DNA from: Planctomycetales bacterium
GTDB taxonomy: Bacteria > Planctomycetota > Planctomycetia > Isosphaerales > Isosphaeraceae
Reading direction: 5' to 3'
DNA: 22,757 nucleotides
Assembly (NCBI GenBank): GCA_027451455.1
Contig: DAIDJI010000009.1
Coordinates: 1 to 22,757, forward strand
The notes beneath the pieces were generated by a model that worked only from the letters and a program-made list of their open reading frames with translations, ran no database searches and had not been told where the DNA came from. The position numbers were made by a program, and so were the translations under genes. This document shows positions 1 to 8,423 of this stretch, one piece after another (within the stretch, counting starts at the first letter, position 1; each line of letters opens with the position of its first letter).

Positions 1-326
1 AGCGGCTCTGCATCGCGCGCACGCTCGCCGTTGAGCCCGAGGTCATCCTGATGGACGAACCCTGCTCGGCCCTCGACCCGATCTCGACCGCCCGCGTCGA
101 GGATCTGATGGACGATCTGAAGAAGGATTACACCATCGTCATCGTCACGCACAACATGCAGCAGGCCCGTCGTGTGAGCGACATGACCGCCTGCCTGATG
201 CTCGACGATTCCTCAACGGAAGGCCATCGGACCGGCATCCTCGCCGAGTTTAGCCCGACCAATCTCCTGTTTACCAACCCCAAGGACAAACGCACCGAGG
301 CCTACATCACCGGTCGAATCGGCTGA
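1..326 (+). CDS. pstB: Phosphate ABC transporter ATP-binding protein PstB, C-terminal part
   Basis: This is the 3' end of the ATPase of the high-affinity phosphate importer PstSCAB; its start lies left of the window. Reading in from base 3, the protein shows the tail of the ABC signature region (RLCIARTLA), Walker B (VILMDEP), the D-loop (CSALDP) and the switch histidine region ([16 protein letters not shown]). The end [16 protein letters not shown] is the characteristic PstB C-terminus and separates it from other ABC ATPases. PstB works on the cytoplasmic face with PstA and PstC. The phoB-type regulator at 3563 supports a phosphate context, although two unrelated genes lie between. No phoU is seen directly downstream. 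Confidence 0.95.
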   Translation, partial: RLCIARTLAVEPEVILMDEPCSALDPISTARVEDLMDDLKKDYTIVIVTHNMQQARRVSDMTACLMLDDSSTEGHRTGILAEFSPTNLLFTNPKDKRTEAYITGRIG

Positions 327-431
327 CGCCTCGGTCCGCCTCACCCTTGCCCCCCTCGGATATTCTCCGTACCCTCAAACCGATGGCCCGTCGGCCCGTA
401 GCCTCCGTCCGCCTGCACCGCTGAGGTTCCC

Positions 432-2189
432 ATGCCCGCCTCTTCGCGTCCGCGCCTCTTGATTGGGATCGCGATCGCCGGACTTCTCGTCGCCACCCTC
501 GACTCGGCCCACGCCGATCAGCCCGGCAAGCCTCGATACCTGGAGCGCTGGGTTTATTGCAGCACGAACCTCCAGGTCGACCGCTCGGTCCAGGAGACCA
601 TCGCGCGGATCATTCGCGCGAAAAGCGCCGGCTACACCACGATGCTGCTCGCCGATTACAAGCTCCAGATCCTCGACCGCGTCCCCGACTTTTACTTCCG
701 GAACGTCGAGAAGGTGAGGCAGGCGGCCGATCGCGCGGGGATCGAGCTGGTGCCGGCGGTCTTCCCGATCGGATACAGCAACGGACTTCTGTCGCACGAC
801 CCGAATCTCGCCGAGGGCCTTCCGGTCGTCGACCAGCCGTTCGTGATCCGCCGTCGAAAGGATGCACCTGGGCTGGAAGCGGTCCTCGACGCGAGCGACT
901 CGCCCCGTCTCCCGAATGGCGACCTGGAAAAGGCACGAGGCGATCGGTTCGAGGGCTTCACCTTCCAGGACAATCCCGGGGTTGCGACGTTCGCGGATCG
1001 CCAGGTCGCCCATCACGGAAAGGTCTCCTGTCGGATCGAGCCGGCCGGGAACGGCCAGCCGCGCGAGTCGACCAACTCCCGGTTGATGGTGCGCGTCCGG
1101 GTCCGGCCGAGGACGGCCTACCGCCTCTCGTGCTGGGCGCGGACACGGGATCTTGGGCCCGCCGGCGCTTTTCGGATGCTCGCCCTCGGTTCTGGAGGCC
1201 GCCAACTGACCTTCCAGGAAGGTTGGCTCGGTCCAAACGAGGAATGGAAGAAAATCGAGACGGTTTTCAATAGCCTCGACCAGACCGAGGTGAACCTCTA
1301 CCTGGGTCTCTGGGAGACCGGCCCGGGGAAGCTCTGGCTCGACGAGATTCGGATCGACGAAGTTCCGCTGATCAACGTCCTTAGGCGCCCGGGGTGCCCG
1401 ATCTCGGTCCGGTCGGTCGACGGCCGGACAAGCTACCGCGAAGGGGCGGATTTCGAGCCCGTGGTCGACCGGGCCCTTGGGACCCTCCCATGGGCCGGAG
1501 AGTATGAGTTTGACCATCCAGGGGCCCGCGTCCTGATCCGATCGGGATCAAAACTCCGCGAAGGCGACCGGCTCCAGGTGAGCTGGTATCACCCGGTCAT
1601 CACGGTCGGATCGCAGGTGATGTGCTGCCTGAGCGAGCCGAAGGTCGAGGAGCTGCTCCTCGACCAGGCGCGTCGCGTCAACCAGCTTCTCCGGCCGCGT
1701 ACGTTCTTCATGTCGCACGACGAGATCCGCGTCGCGAATGGGTGCCGGGCGTGCCGCGATCGCGGCCTTACCCCGGGCCAGCTCCTCGCCGAGAACACAA
1801 GGCGATGCGTTCGTATCCTCCAATCGGTCAACCCAGGAGCCCGGGTCGTCGTCTGGTCGGACATGTTCGATCCCCACCATAACGCCATTGATCATTACTA
1901 CCTCGTCAATGGGACGTTGCGCGGCTCGTGGGAGGGATTGCCGAAGGACGTGATTGTCGCAAACTGGAACAGGGGCCATGCTCGCGAGAGCCTCCGGTTC
2001 TTCGAGGGAAGAGGCCATCGCCAGATCATCGCCGGCTATTACGACGCCGACGACCTCTCGAACTTCCGCGACTGGGATGCAGCGGCGCAGGGCCTCACCC
2101 AGGTTATCGGTTTTATGTACACAACCTGGTCCCATCGGTACGACCAGCTCGAGGCCTATGGCTCGGCGATCGCCGCATCGCGGCGGTAG
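432..2189 (+). CDS. Secreted TIM-barrel protein resembling hexosaminidases, with an inserted carbohydrate-binding-like domain
   Basis: 585 aa. Residues 1-28 form a Sec signal peptide (hydrophobic core, then SAHA before D29), so the product is exported. The mature part begins like a barrel-type glycosidase (about 35-160), continues with a beta-rich segment at about 162-310 resembling CBM4/9-type modules (opens with NGDLE, closes with KLWLDEIRIDEV), then returns to barrel-like sequence. SHDEIR (H429-D430-E431) recalls the Asp-Glu pair of GH20-type enzymes, and the later WSDMFDP, LPKDVIVANW and YTTWSHRYDQ also fit that fold. A CxxC (CRAC) follows the DE pair. The assignment rests on motif resemblance only; substrate unknown. 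It precedes the M20 hydrolase by 33 bp and may be co-transcribed with it. Another retaining-type barrel hydrolase is possible. Confidence 0.6.
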   Translation: MPASSRPRLLIGIAIAGLLVATLDSAHADQPGKPRYLERWVYCSTNLQVDRSVQETIARIIRAKSAGYTTMLLADYKLQILDRVPDFYFRNVEKVRQAADRAGIELVPAVFPIGYSNGLLSHDPNLAEGLPVVDQPFVIRRRKDAPGLEAVLDASDSPRLPNGDLEKARGDRFEGFTFQDNPGVATFADRQVAHHGKVSCRIEPAGNGQPRESTNSRLMVRVRVRPRTAYRLSCWARTRDLGPAGAFRMLALGSGGRQLTFQEGWLGPNEEWKKIETVFNSLDQTEVNLYLGLWETGPGKLWLDEIRIDEVPLINVLRRPGCPISVRSVDGRTSYREGADFEPVVDRALGTLPWAGEYEFDHPGARVLIRSGSKLREGDRLQVSWYHPVITVGSQVMCCLSEPKVEELLLDQARRVNQLLRPRTFFMSHDEIRVANGCRACRDRGLTPGQLLAENTRRCVRILQSVNPGARVVVWSDMFDPHHNAIDHYYLVNGTLRGSWEGLPKDVIVANWNRGHARESLRFFEGRGHRQIIAGYYDADDLSNFRDWDAAAQGLTQVIGFMYTTWSHRYDQLEAYGSAIAASRR

Positions 2190-2222
2190 GGGATCTTCGA
2201 TTCAGGTCCTCAAGGAGAGATC

Positions 2223-3425
2223 ATGCGGGACGGCCGGTCCAAGATCGATGACTTCATCCAGTCCCAGGCCGAGCGATGGATTGCGATTCGACGTCACCTG
2301 CACGCCCATCCGGAACTCAGTCGTGAGGAATTTGAGACGACCAGGTATCTCGCCCAGTTACTCCGCGAGGCCGGACTTCGAGTCGAGGTCGCCCCGACCG
2401 GCCGCGGGCTCATCGCCGAGCCGGAAGGGCTGGGCGACCTCCCTCGCCTCGCCTTCCGCGCGGATATCGACGCACTTCCCATCCCCGATGCCAAGTCGGT
2501 CGCCTATCGCTCTTGTCGAGCGGGCGTGATGCACGCCTGCGGCCACGACGCCCACGCGACCATGGCCGTCGCCGCTGCCCTGGCCCTCCACGAGGCCCGC
2601 GACGACTTCAGCCCGCCGATCGCCTGGCGCGCCATTTTTCAGCCCTCCGAGGAGGTCAGCGAGGGCGCCGATGAGATGATCGCGGCCGGGGCTCTCAACT
2701 CGGTCCACTCCATCATCGCGCTGCACGTCGATCCCGAGCGGACCGTTGGCAGGATCGGATACCGGATCGGTCCCCTGACGGCCGCCTGCCAGGAGATCCG
2801 CGTCCTGGTCCGGGGCGTCGGTGGACACGCGGCCCGTCCCCACCTGGCGATCGACCCGATCGCGGCCGCCTCCCAGTTCGTGACGACGCTCTACCAGGTG
2901 ATCCCTCGATCCGTCGATGCCCGCGACGCCAGCGTCGTCACCTTCGGCTGCATTCGAGGGGGCGCCGGGCCGAACGTGATCCCCGAGGAGGTCGAGTTAC
3001 TCGGAACGATCCGAACCCTCAGCGATCGAACCTCCGCGATGGTCGAGGAGCGCATCACCCAGCTCGCTCGGGGATTCTCCACCGCAACGCGATCCGAGAT
3101 CGAGGTCTCCTTCCATCGCGGGACCGATTCCGTGGTCAATCACCCGGGCGTCACCGCCGCCTGCACCCGGGCCGCCGCCCACGTGGTCGGGGCCGACCAC
3201 CTTGACGAAATCCCCCTGCCGAGCATGGGCGGCGAGGATTTCTCCGGCTACCTCCGACGTGCCAACGGCTGCCTGCTCCGGCTCGGCGTCTCCGCGCTCG
3301 ATCGACCTCGCCACACCCTCCATTCCCCGCATTTCGACATCGACGAGGCCGCCCTGCCGATCGGAGCCCGCGTCCTCGCGCACAGTACGGTCATGCTCGC
3401 GCGCGAGCCCTCGGCGTCCTCCTGA
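2223..3425 (+). CDS. M20-family amidohydrolase (N-acyl-amino-acid / hippurate hydrolase type)
   Basis: 400 aa, the normal length for the M20D aminoacylase-like group, cytoplasmic and metal dependent. Visible motifs are HLHAHPELSREEFET near the N-terminus, RADIDALPI, the metal-binding HACGHDAHATM (C106, H108, H111), QPSEE with the general-base Glu pair (E143-E144), GGHAARPH in the dimerisation/lid domain, MGGEDFSGY (335-342), and a final HSPHFDIDE. Such enzymes remove acyl groups from amino acids (hippurate, IAA conjugates, N-acetyl amino acids); the real substrate cannot be read from sequence. The ATG start is backed by AAGGAG at 2212-2217. It lies 33 bp after the secreted barrel protein on the same strand, so an operon is likely. 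Confidence 0.93.
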   Translation: MRDGRSKIDDFIQSQAERWIAIRRHLHAHPELSREEFETTRYLAQLLREAGLRVEVAPTGRGLIAEPEGLGDLPRLAFRADIDALPIPDAKSVAYRSCRAGVMHACGHDAHATMAVAAALALHEARDDFSPPIAWRAIFQPSEEVSEGADEMIAAGALNSVHSIIALHVDPERTVGRIGYRIGPLTAACQEIRVLVRGVGGHAARPHLAIDPIAAASQFVTTLYQVIPRSVDARDASVVTFGCIRGGAGPNVIPEEVELLGTIRTLSDRTSAMVEERITQLARGFSTATRSEIEVSFHRGTDSVVNHPGVTAACTRAAAHVVGADHLDEIPLPSMGGEDFSGYLRRANGCLLRLGVSALDRPRHTLHSPHFDIDEAALPIGARVLAHSTVMLAREPSASS

Positions 3426-3458
3426 AAATAACGCCGGGATTCCCATTAGGTCGACTCG

Positions 3459-3480
3459 TTCATGGTTTCTTCATCGTCGA
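3459..3480 (+). promoter_or_regulatory. Possible Pho-box-like direct repeat upstream of phoB
   Basis: TTCATGGT (3459-3466) and TTCATCGT (3470-3477) recur with an 11-bp period. PhoB/PhoP-type regulators bind direct repeats with 11-bp spacing, and Streptomyces PHO boxes carry a conserved GTTCA-type core. A TAAAAT hexamer at 3506-3511 could be the -10. The gap from repeat to -10 is longer than in classical Pho promoters, so this is suggestive only. Confidence 0.3.
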
Positions 3481-3505
3481 GACATCCCGCCCACATGGCC
3501 GACGT

Positions 3506-3511
3506 TAAAAT
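3506..3511 (+). promoter_or_regulatory. Candidate -10 element for phoB
   Basis: TAAAAT matches the sigma-70 -10 consensus at five of six positions and lies about 50 bp before the phoB start. No good -35 hexamer is found 16-18 bp upstream, which would suit an activator-dependent promoter. Confidence 0.3.
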
Positions 3512-3562
3512 AGGGATGTGTCGGCCGAATATCGTCTGCATTCCTGAGGCCCACGTTGGATC

Positions 3563-4270
3563 ATGCCGAAGCCCAAGATCCTGCTGATCGAAGATGAGCA
3601 CTCGCTGGTGGAAGTTCTCTCGTGCAATCTCGAACGCGAGGGATTCGAGGTGCTGGCGGCGTATGACGGTCAGGAGGGGCTGCGACAGGCGCAATTGAAG
3701 CTGCCCGACCTGATCGTCCTCGACCTGATGCTCCCGAACAAGCCTGGGCTCGAGGTCTGCCGGGAGCTCCGAATGGGCGCCCGAACGCGCGAGATCCCGA
3801 TCATCATGGTCACGGCGAAGGCCGAGGAGAGCGACGAGCTGGTCGGTTTCGCCACCGGGGCGGATGACTATGTCACCAAGCCCTACAGCATGAAGGTGCT
3901 GGTTCAGCGGATCAAAAAAGAACTCCGGCGCAAGCAGATGAAGGAAGACCCCTCAGCCGGTAAGGTGATCGAGAGCCAGGGGATCGTGATCAACCGGCAC
4001 AGCCATCGTGCCTCATTTCGCGACCAGGAACTGCCCCTGACACCGACCGAGTTCCGGCTGCTGGAGGTTCTCATCCGGCAGGCCGGCCGCGCCTTCACTC
4101 GATACGAGCTGATGGATGCCGCGATTGGCGAGGATGCCATCGTCCTGGAGCGAACGATCGACGTCCATATCAAGAGCCTCCGTAAGAAGCTCGGCGAGGC
4201 CGGCGAGCTTATCGAGACCGTCCGCGGGGTCGGATACCGTTTCCGCGAACCTCGTATGGTTGGCGTCTGA
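3563..4270 (+). CDS. phoB: OmpR/PhoB-family two-component response regulator
   Basis: 235 aa, two-domain DNA-binding response regulator. The receiver domain (about 5-120) keeps all key residues: acidic pair E10-D11, phosphoacceptor D54 in IVLDLMLP, T84 in MVTAK, and K106 in YVTKPYS. The C-terminal winged helix (about 135-230) has LTPTEFRLLEVL, VLERTIDVHIKSLRKKLG and ETVRGVGYRF, typical of PhoB. It would control phosphate-starvation genes after phosphorylation by a PhoR-like kinase, but no kinase gene is in the window. pstB at the left edge supports the phoB name; a paralogous OmpR-type role is possible. No strong Shine-Dalgarno precedes the ATG. Its last 62 bp overlap the 3' end of csrA on the other strand. 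Confidence 0.88.
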   Translation: MPKPKILLIEDEHSLVEVLSCNLEREGFEVLAAYDGQEGLRQAQLKLPDLIVLDLMLPNKPGLEVCRELRMGARTREIPIIMVTAKAEESDELVGFATGADDYVTKPYSMKVLVQRIKKELRRKQMKEDPSAGKVIESQGIVINRHSHRASFRDQELPLTPTEFRLLEVLIRQAGRAFTRYELMDAAIGEDAIVLERTIDVHIKSLRKKLGEAGELIETVRGVGYRFREPRMVGV

Positions 4271-4484
4271 GCTCCTGTCGCCCGTTCGCGTACGGTTCCC
4301 CCTGCCGCCCGTGCAGTGGCGCGGGGGGCTCCCGGTCGGGAACCAGCTCGGCCCGGACGACCGCGATGTCGCGAGGCGCGTCAATCCCCAGCCGAACCTG
4401 GCCCGACTCCAGTCGGACCACCGTCACGCAGATGTCGTCGCCGATGAAGAGCCGTTCCATCAATTTCCGGGTGAGTACCAGCAT
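4209..4484 (-). CDS. csrA: Carbon storage regulator CsrA (translational regulator), C-terminally extended
   Basis: 91 aa. CsrA is a small homodimeric RNA-binding protein that controls translation and stability of mRNAs by binding GGA motifs. The first ~50 residues fit the family: MLVLTRK at the start, IGDDICVTVV, GQVRLGIDAP, and R44, the main RNA-contacting Arg, in VRAEL (the usual His before it is Val). After about residue 52 the family match ends and a basic, Arg-rich tail of about 40 residues follows, making the protein longer than most CsrA (60-80 aa). The start is chosen because MLVLTRK is the universal N-terminus and AGGAG lies 10 nt upstream of the ATG. The tail region overlaps phoB tail-to-tail. 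Its leader is strongly structured (see 4521-4571). Confidence 0.9.
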   Translation of the reverse strand: MLVLTRKLMERLFIGDDICVTVVRLESGQVRLGIDAPRDIAVVRAELVPDREPPAPLHGRQGEPYANGRQELRRQPYEVRGNGIRPRGRSR

Positions 4485-4867
4485 CAGTCGTTGTCTCCTG
4501 CATTCCCTGGGACGGCTCTCAGCGGCACCCGCTTTCTCCCGGGAGGACACTCCCCCAGCCGCCGTGCCGCTACGTGTGTCTCTATAGGACTCTAGATCAC
4601 GTCTGCGATAACGCCGACCCACCGACCAATTCTGATCCATCGGTTCCCTTCCACCCGGATCAATCCGACCACCTGAGCCTGACCTCCTCACGCCGATCCC
4701 GCGACCTTTTGCCGCTCCAGTGGCGCAGGGGACTAGCCCGAGCGGTATGATGGGGTGATCGCGGACGACGGGCAAGCGGGCGATCCGCCCCAGCCCGACA
4801 TGACGAGAACCGGATGGGGCCCCGGCGCCCCCCGATCGTCCGCCTCGAAGTCGATACCGAGGGAACG
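4485..4867. other. Divergent intergenic region csrA/trxB
   Basis: About 380 bp with no gene seen. It should hold the promoters for csrA (minus) and trxB (plus). The csrA leader hairpins occupy 4521-4571. TATAGA read on the minus strand at about 4582-4587 is a possible csrA -10, and TATGAT at 4746-4751 is a possible trxB -10. Neither has a convincing -35. Confidence 0.4.
4521..4571 (-). promoter_or_regulatory. Nested inverted repeats in the csrA leader
   Basis: The outer arms AGCGGCAC (4521-4528) and GTGCCGCT (4564-4571) are perfectly complementary over 8 bp. They enclose a 5-bp hairpin, GGGAG/CTCCC, at 4541-4554 with a 4-nt loop. Read on the minus strand this folds 37-87 nt ahead of the csrA start. 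Several GGA trinucleotides lie in or near it, and another GGA is in the csrA ribosome binding site. CsrA is known to autoregulate in some bacteria; regulation here is an inference. Confidence 0.45.
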
Positions 4868-5908
4868 ATGTCTCAAACGCATGCCGCGGTGATCATCATC
4901 GGGTCGGGCTCGGCCGGACTGACCGCCGCTCTCTACGCCGCCCGGGCCAACCTGGCCCCCCTCGTCTTCGAGGGCCGAGAGCCGGGCGGACAGCTCACCC
5001 TGACCACCGCCGTCGATAACTTCCCGGGATTCCCCGAAGGAATCAACGGTCCCGACCTGATGGACCTCATGCGCAAGCAGGCCCAGCGTTTCGGCGCGGA
5101 CTGCCGATGGCAGTCGGTCTACGCGGTGGACCTCTCAAGCCGCCCCTTTCGGGTCCGGACGACGGACGACCCGACCGGCGATCCGACCAGCGGGACCCTG
5201 ACCGACTACACCTGCGATGCCCTGATCGTCGCCACCGGTGCCTCCGCCCGATGGCTCGGGATCGAGGGCCCGTTCCGTGGCAACGGCGTCAGCACCTGCG
5301 CCACCTGCGACGGACATTTCTACCGAGGCAAGGAGATCGCCGTTGTCGGAGGCGGCGACTCGGCCATCGAGGAAGCCACTTTCCTGACCCGATTCGCCAG
5401 CAAGGTTACACTCATCCACCGCCGAGATTCTCTCCGCGCCTCCAAGATCATGCAGGATCGCGCCTTCGCGAATCCCAAGGTGGAATACGCCTGGAACTCC
5501 GTCGTCGACTCGATTGAAGGAGAACTGGAGGCCGGACATCAGGTCCTCACGAAGGTGAAGCTCCGTTCCACCGTCGACGACTCGATCCGCGACCTCAAGA
5601 TCGACGGCCTCTTCCTGGCGATCGGCCACGTGCCCAACACCGCCATCTTCGGCGGCCAGCTTGCCACGACTCCCGAAGGTTACCTGCTCACTCGGACCGC
5701 CCTCGCCTGGAAAGATCTCGCCGAGTTCTCCGGTCTCCTCGATCGGATGACCAACTACGGGACGGCAACCTCCGTCGAGGGCGTTTTCGGCTGCGGCGAT
5801 GTGGTCGATACCCACTATCGCCAGGCGATCACCGCCGCCGGCTCCGGCTGCGCAGCCGCGATCGATTGCGAGAAATGGCTCGAATTGACCGGCAAAGGCA
5901 CGCACTGA
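4868..5908 (+). CDS. trxB: Thioredoxin reductase
   Basis: 346 aa FAD/NADPH flavoprotein that reduces thioredoxin in the cytoplasm. Visible: the FAD-binding GxGxxG (IIGSGSAGLTAALYAAR), PGGQLTLTT, the redox CATC pair C144/C147 followed by DGHFYRG, the NADPH-binding VVGGGDSAIEEA, HRRDSLRASK, and the C-terminal FAD motif GVFGCGDVVD followed by RQAITAAGSGC. An ATG 54 bp upstream (4814) is in frame, but I chose 4868 because the FAD motif begins right after it and GAGGGA precedes it. An extra stretch of about 20 residues (ALAWKDLAEFSG and on) sits before the final FAD motif compared with the E. coli-type enzyme. Confidence 0.95.
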   Translation: MSQTHAAVIIIGSGSAGLTAALYAARANLAPLVFEGREPGGQLTLTTAVDNFPGFPEGINGPDLMDLMRKQAQRFGADCRWQSVYAVDLSSRPFRVRTTDDPTGDPTSGTLTDYTCDALIVATGASARWLGIEGPFRGNGVSTCATCDGHFYRGKEIAVVGGGDSAIEEATFLTRFASKVTLIHRRDSLRASKIMQDRAFANPKVEYAWNSVVDSIEGELEAGHQVLTKVKLRSTVDDSIRDLKIDGLFLAIGHVPNTAIFGGQLATTPEGYLLTRTALAWKDLAEFSGLLDRMTNYGTATSVEGVFGCGDVVDTHYRQAITAAGSGCAAAIDCEKWLELTGKGTH

Positions 5909-5963
5909 GACATCGACGCATTCGTGCGGTCGGCTGGTTTCGGGAAGGCGAGGTTTCGCCTGA

Positions 5964-5983
5964 GCCGAGCACTCCGGCTCGGT
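5964..5983 (+). terminator. Hairpin downstream of trxB
   Basis: CCGAGC (5965-5970) pairs with GCTCGG (5977-5982) around a 6-nt loop, extendable by one G-T pair. It lies 56 bp after the trxB stop. There is no U-rich tract, so termination is only plausible. Confidence 0.3.
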
Positions 5984-6136
5984 GATCCCTTTGCCTTCTC
6001 GAGGTGATTCGGAGACGATCACCGATTGCAGGATTCGGACTGTACCGGGACCACGCAATGGTGCGTCTGGCGGTGCAGTTCGGTGTCCGGATCACCCAAG
6101 TCCGACAATCCCCCTGAACTTTCGGGGGATCCTCGC

Positions 6137-6142
6137 TACAAT
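6137..6142 (+). promoter_or_regulatory. Candidate -10 element for ftsH
   Basis: TACAAT matches the -10 consensus at five of six positions. A weak -35 (CTGAAC, 6114-6119) lies 17 bp upstream, inside a small CCCCC/GGGGG hairpin. The resulting ftsH leader would be about 90 nt. Confidence 0.35.
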
Positions 6143-6237
6143 AAGAAGACAATGATCCGCGAAGGGCGCGAGCCGTCCGGCGTCGGGCCGTCGGGATGAC
6201 GCCGCCTTCCCCCGAAGCTGCCAATTGGTGAGATCGC

Positions 6238-8298
6238 ATGGAGAATCGACCTCCGCAACAGGAGACGCCGCGCCGACCCCCGGGCACGGGACGCAAGCCG
6301 AACGGGGCAGCCGGACCGCCGACCCCGCCCTGGCTCTGGCTGATTGTCATCGGGATGATGGCCCTCATCTTCTGGCAGTTGGTCCCGAGAACCGAGATCG
6401 AGGTGCCGTACTATCCCTGGTTCACCCAGGAAGTGGACCAGGGGAACGTCAAGTCGATCCTCGTGGATGGCAACTCGATCCACGGCGAACTGGTCAAGGC
6501 ACGCGATTACAGCCCGCCTTCCGGTTCGACTCAGAAGGTAAACCGGTTCGTCACCTACGTCCCCTCGGAACTGATGATCCAGACGGTGGTCGACCGGATT
6601 CGAGAGAAGTCGGCCCACCCCGACCCAACGAACGTGGCGAACGAGGCTCCGACCGAACACAACGAGGCCGCCAGCAAGACCGAGCCGCCCCTCCGCATCC
6701 TCGGGACAGCTCCCAACCAGGCAGGTGGCCTGGCCTGGGTGGTGATGGTCCTGCTTCCCAGCGTCTTCCTCCTGGGTCTGATGTGGTTGATGGTCCGCCG
6801 GGCTCGCGATCAGTTCGACGGCGGCATCCTGGGGAGCTTCGTCAAGAGCCCCGCGAAGCGGCACGACAAGTCGAAGCAGCGTACGACCTTCGATGAGGTC
6901 GCGGGCCTCGAGAACGCCAAGGGCGAGCTCCAGGAGATCGTCGAATTCCTGAAAACCCCCGAGAAATTCCAGCGGCTCGGCGGACGCATCCCCAAGGGTG
7001 TCCTTCTGATTGGCCCGCCCGGCTCGGGTAAGACCTTGCTGGCTCGTGCTGTCGCCGGTGAGGCGGGCGTGCCTTTCTACTCGATCTCGGGCTCCGAATT
7101 TATCCAGATGTTCGTCGGCGTTGGTGCCAGCCGCGTCCGCGACATGTTCAAGACGGCGAAGGATAACAGCCCCTGCATCCTTTTCATCGATGAAATCGAC
7201 GCTGTCGGTCGAATCCGGGGCGCCGGTCTCGGCGGCGGCCACGACGAGCGTGAGCAGACGCTCAACCAGATTCTCACGGAGATGGACGGATTCTCGCCGA
7301 GCGAGAGCGTGATCGTCCTTGCGGCCACCAACCGTCCCGACGTCCTCGACCCGGCCCTCCTGCGCCCGGGCCGGTTCGACCGCCACGTCACCGTCGACCG
7401 TCCGACCCGCCGGGGCCGGCTGGAGATCCTCAAGGTTCATAGCCGGAATGTGCCACTCGCGGCCGACGTCGACCTGGAAAAGATCGCTCGGAGCACCGTC
7501 GGCATGAGCGGGGCCGACCTCGCCAATCTCGTCAACGAGGCCGCGCTCCTGGCGACCCGGGAGAACAAGTCGGCCGTCGACAACAAGGATCTCGACTCCG
7601 CCCTCGACAAGGTCATCCTGGGGGCCAAACGTGAGGACGTCATCACCGCACGGGACAAACGCGTGACCGCCTTCCACGAGGCCGGCCATGCCCTTGTCGG
7701 TTGGCTGACCGCCAAGTCCGACCCGGTCCACAAGGTTACGATCATCCCCCGAGGCCGGGCGCTGGGGGTTACCCAGTACCTCCCGGAAGAGGACCGGTTC
7801 AACTACACGCTGAGCCAGATCCTCGCCAAGCTCGACTCCATTCTCGGGGGCCGCGCCGCCGAGCGGCTCGTCTTCGGTGAGCTGAGTGTCGGAGCCGCCG
7901 AGGATCTCAAGCAGGCCACCCGCCTCTCCCGGCTGATGGTCACGCAGTTCGGCATGAGCGAGCGCGTCGGCCCGGTTTTCTTCCGCGCCTCCGAGGAACA
8001 TCCCTTCCTCGGCCGGGAGATGGCCGAGCTTCGCGACCACTCCGAGCACACCGCCCAGGTGATCGACGAGGAGGTTGCTCGCATCCTCCGCGAGTCCGAT
8101 GAGCGAGCCTATCGACTCCTCGAGCGCCGACGCGACGACCTGGAACGGATCGCTGAGGCGCTCATCGAGCGCGAGATCCTCACCGAGAGTGAGCTGGAAG
8201 AGCTCGTCGGCAAGCGGGTCATCGATGAGGAGGACCTGGCCGACTCTCGGCCTCGCGCCAACGACCCTGTCGTCGCCTCGATCGACAATCCCTCCTGA
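6238..8298 (+). CDS. ftsH: ATP-dependent zinc metalloprotease FtsH
   Basis: 686 aa membrane-anchored hexameric AAA+ protease for membrane and short-lived cytoplasmic proteins. A proline-rich cytoplasmic N-terminus is followed by a first membrane helix at about 32-48 ([17 protein letters not shown]), a periplasmic domain to about 160, and a second helix at about 163-186. The AAA module has Walker A GPPGSGKT (259-266), Walker [10 protein letters not shown] (313-321), the pore loop [10 protein letters not shown] and the second region of homology [20 protein letters not shown]. The protease domain has HEAGH (480-484) and the third zinc ligand D556 in [10 protein letters not shown]. Length and order are normal. 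GGTGAG precedes the ATG. It is probably monocistronic: a promoter-like element lies upstream and a strong hairpin directly after. Confidence 0.97.
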   Translation: MENRPPQQETPRRPPGTGRKPNGAAGPPTPPWLWLIVIGMMALIFWQLVPRTEIEVPYYPWFTQEVDQGNVKSILVDGNSIHGELVKARDYSPPSGSTQKVNRFVTYVPSELMIQTVVDRIREKSAHPDPTNVANEAPTEHNEAASKTEPPLRILGTAPNQAGGLAWVVMVLLPSVFLLGLMWLMVRRARDQFDGGILGSFVKSPAKRHDKSKQRTTFDEVAGLENAKGELQEIVEFLKTPEKFQRLGGRIPKGVLLIGPPGSGKTLLARAVAGEAGVPFYSISGSEFIQMFVGVGASRVRDMFKTAKDNSPCILFIDEIDAVGRIRGAGLGGGHDEREQTLNQILTEMDGFSPSESVIVLAATNRPDVLDPALLRPGRFDRHVTVDRPTRRGRLEILKVHSRNVPLAADVDLEKIARSTVGMSGADLANLVNEAALLATRENKSAVDNKDLDSALDKVILGAKREDVITARDKRVTAFHEAGHALVGWLTAKSDPVHKVTIIPRGRALGVTQYLPEEDRFNYTLSQILAKLDSILGGRAAERLVFGELSVGAAEDLKQATRLSRLMVTQFGMSERVGPVFFRASEEHPFLGREMAELRDHSEHTAQVIDEEVARILRESDERAYRLLERRRDDLERIAEALIEREILTESELEELVGKRVIDEEDLADSRPRANDPVVASIDNPS

Positions 8299-8307
8299 AG
8301 TCGCGAA

Positions 8308-8336
8308 GCCCGCGCCCCGGTCTACGGGGTGCGGGC
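8308..8336 (+). terminator. Strong hairpin after ftsH
   Basis: A 12-bp stem (8308-8319 with 8325-8336, one G-T pair) closes a 5-nt loop only 9 bp after the ftsH stop. It has the position and strength of a terminator but no following U tract. Confidence 0.55.
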
Positions 8337-8423
8337 CGGCGGCGTTGAGGCTCTCTCGCCGTAATCCCTGATGGTGGGCGATCACAAGCACAAGCAGTGG
8401 CCCTCTCCCGGAGCCCGAAGCCC

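Larger units (their letters stand above)
5909..6237. other. Intergenic region trxB-ftsH
   Basis: 329 bp without a convincing gene. It contains a terminator-like hairpin after trxB (5964-5983) and a probable ftsH promoter around 6137. Nothing else is recognised. Confidence 0.5.

Noticed and set aside
375..1517. A 380-codon minus-strand frame opposite the secreted barrel protein
   Set aside because: Low-complexity Arg/Asp/Gly-rich shadow with no domain; the plus-strand gene has a signal peptide and motifs.
4256..4330. A possible tRNA-like 3' end (CGTTCGCG) after phoB
   Set aside because: The loop does not match the T-loop consensus and no acceptor or anticodon stem can be built.
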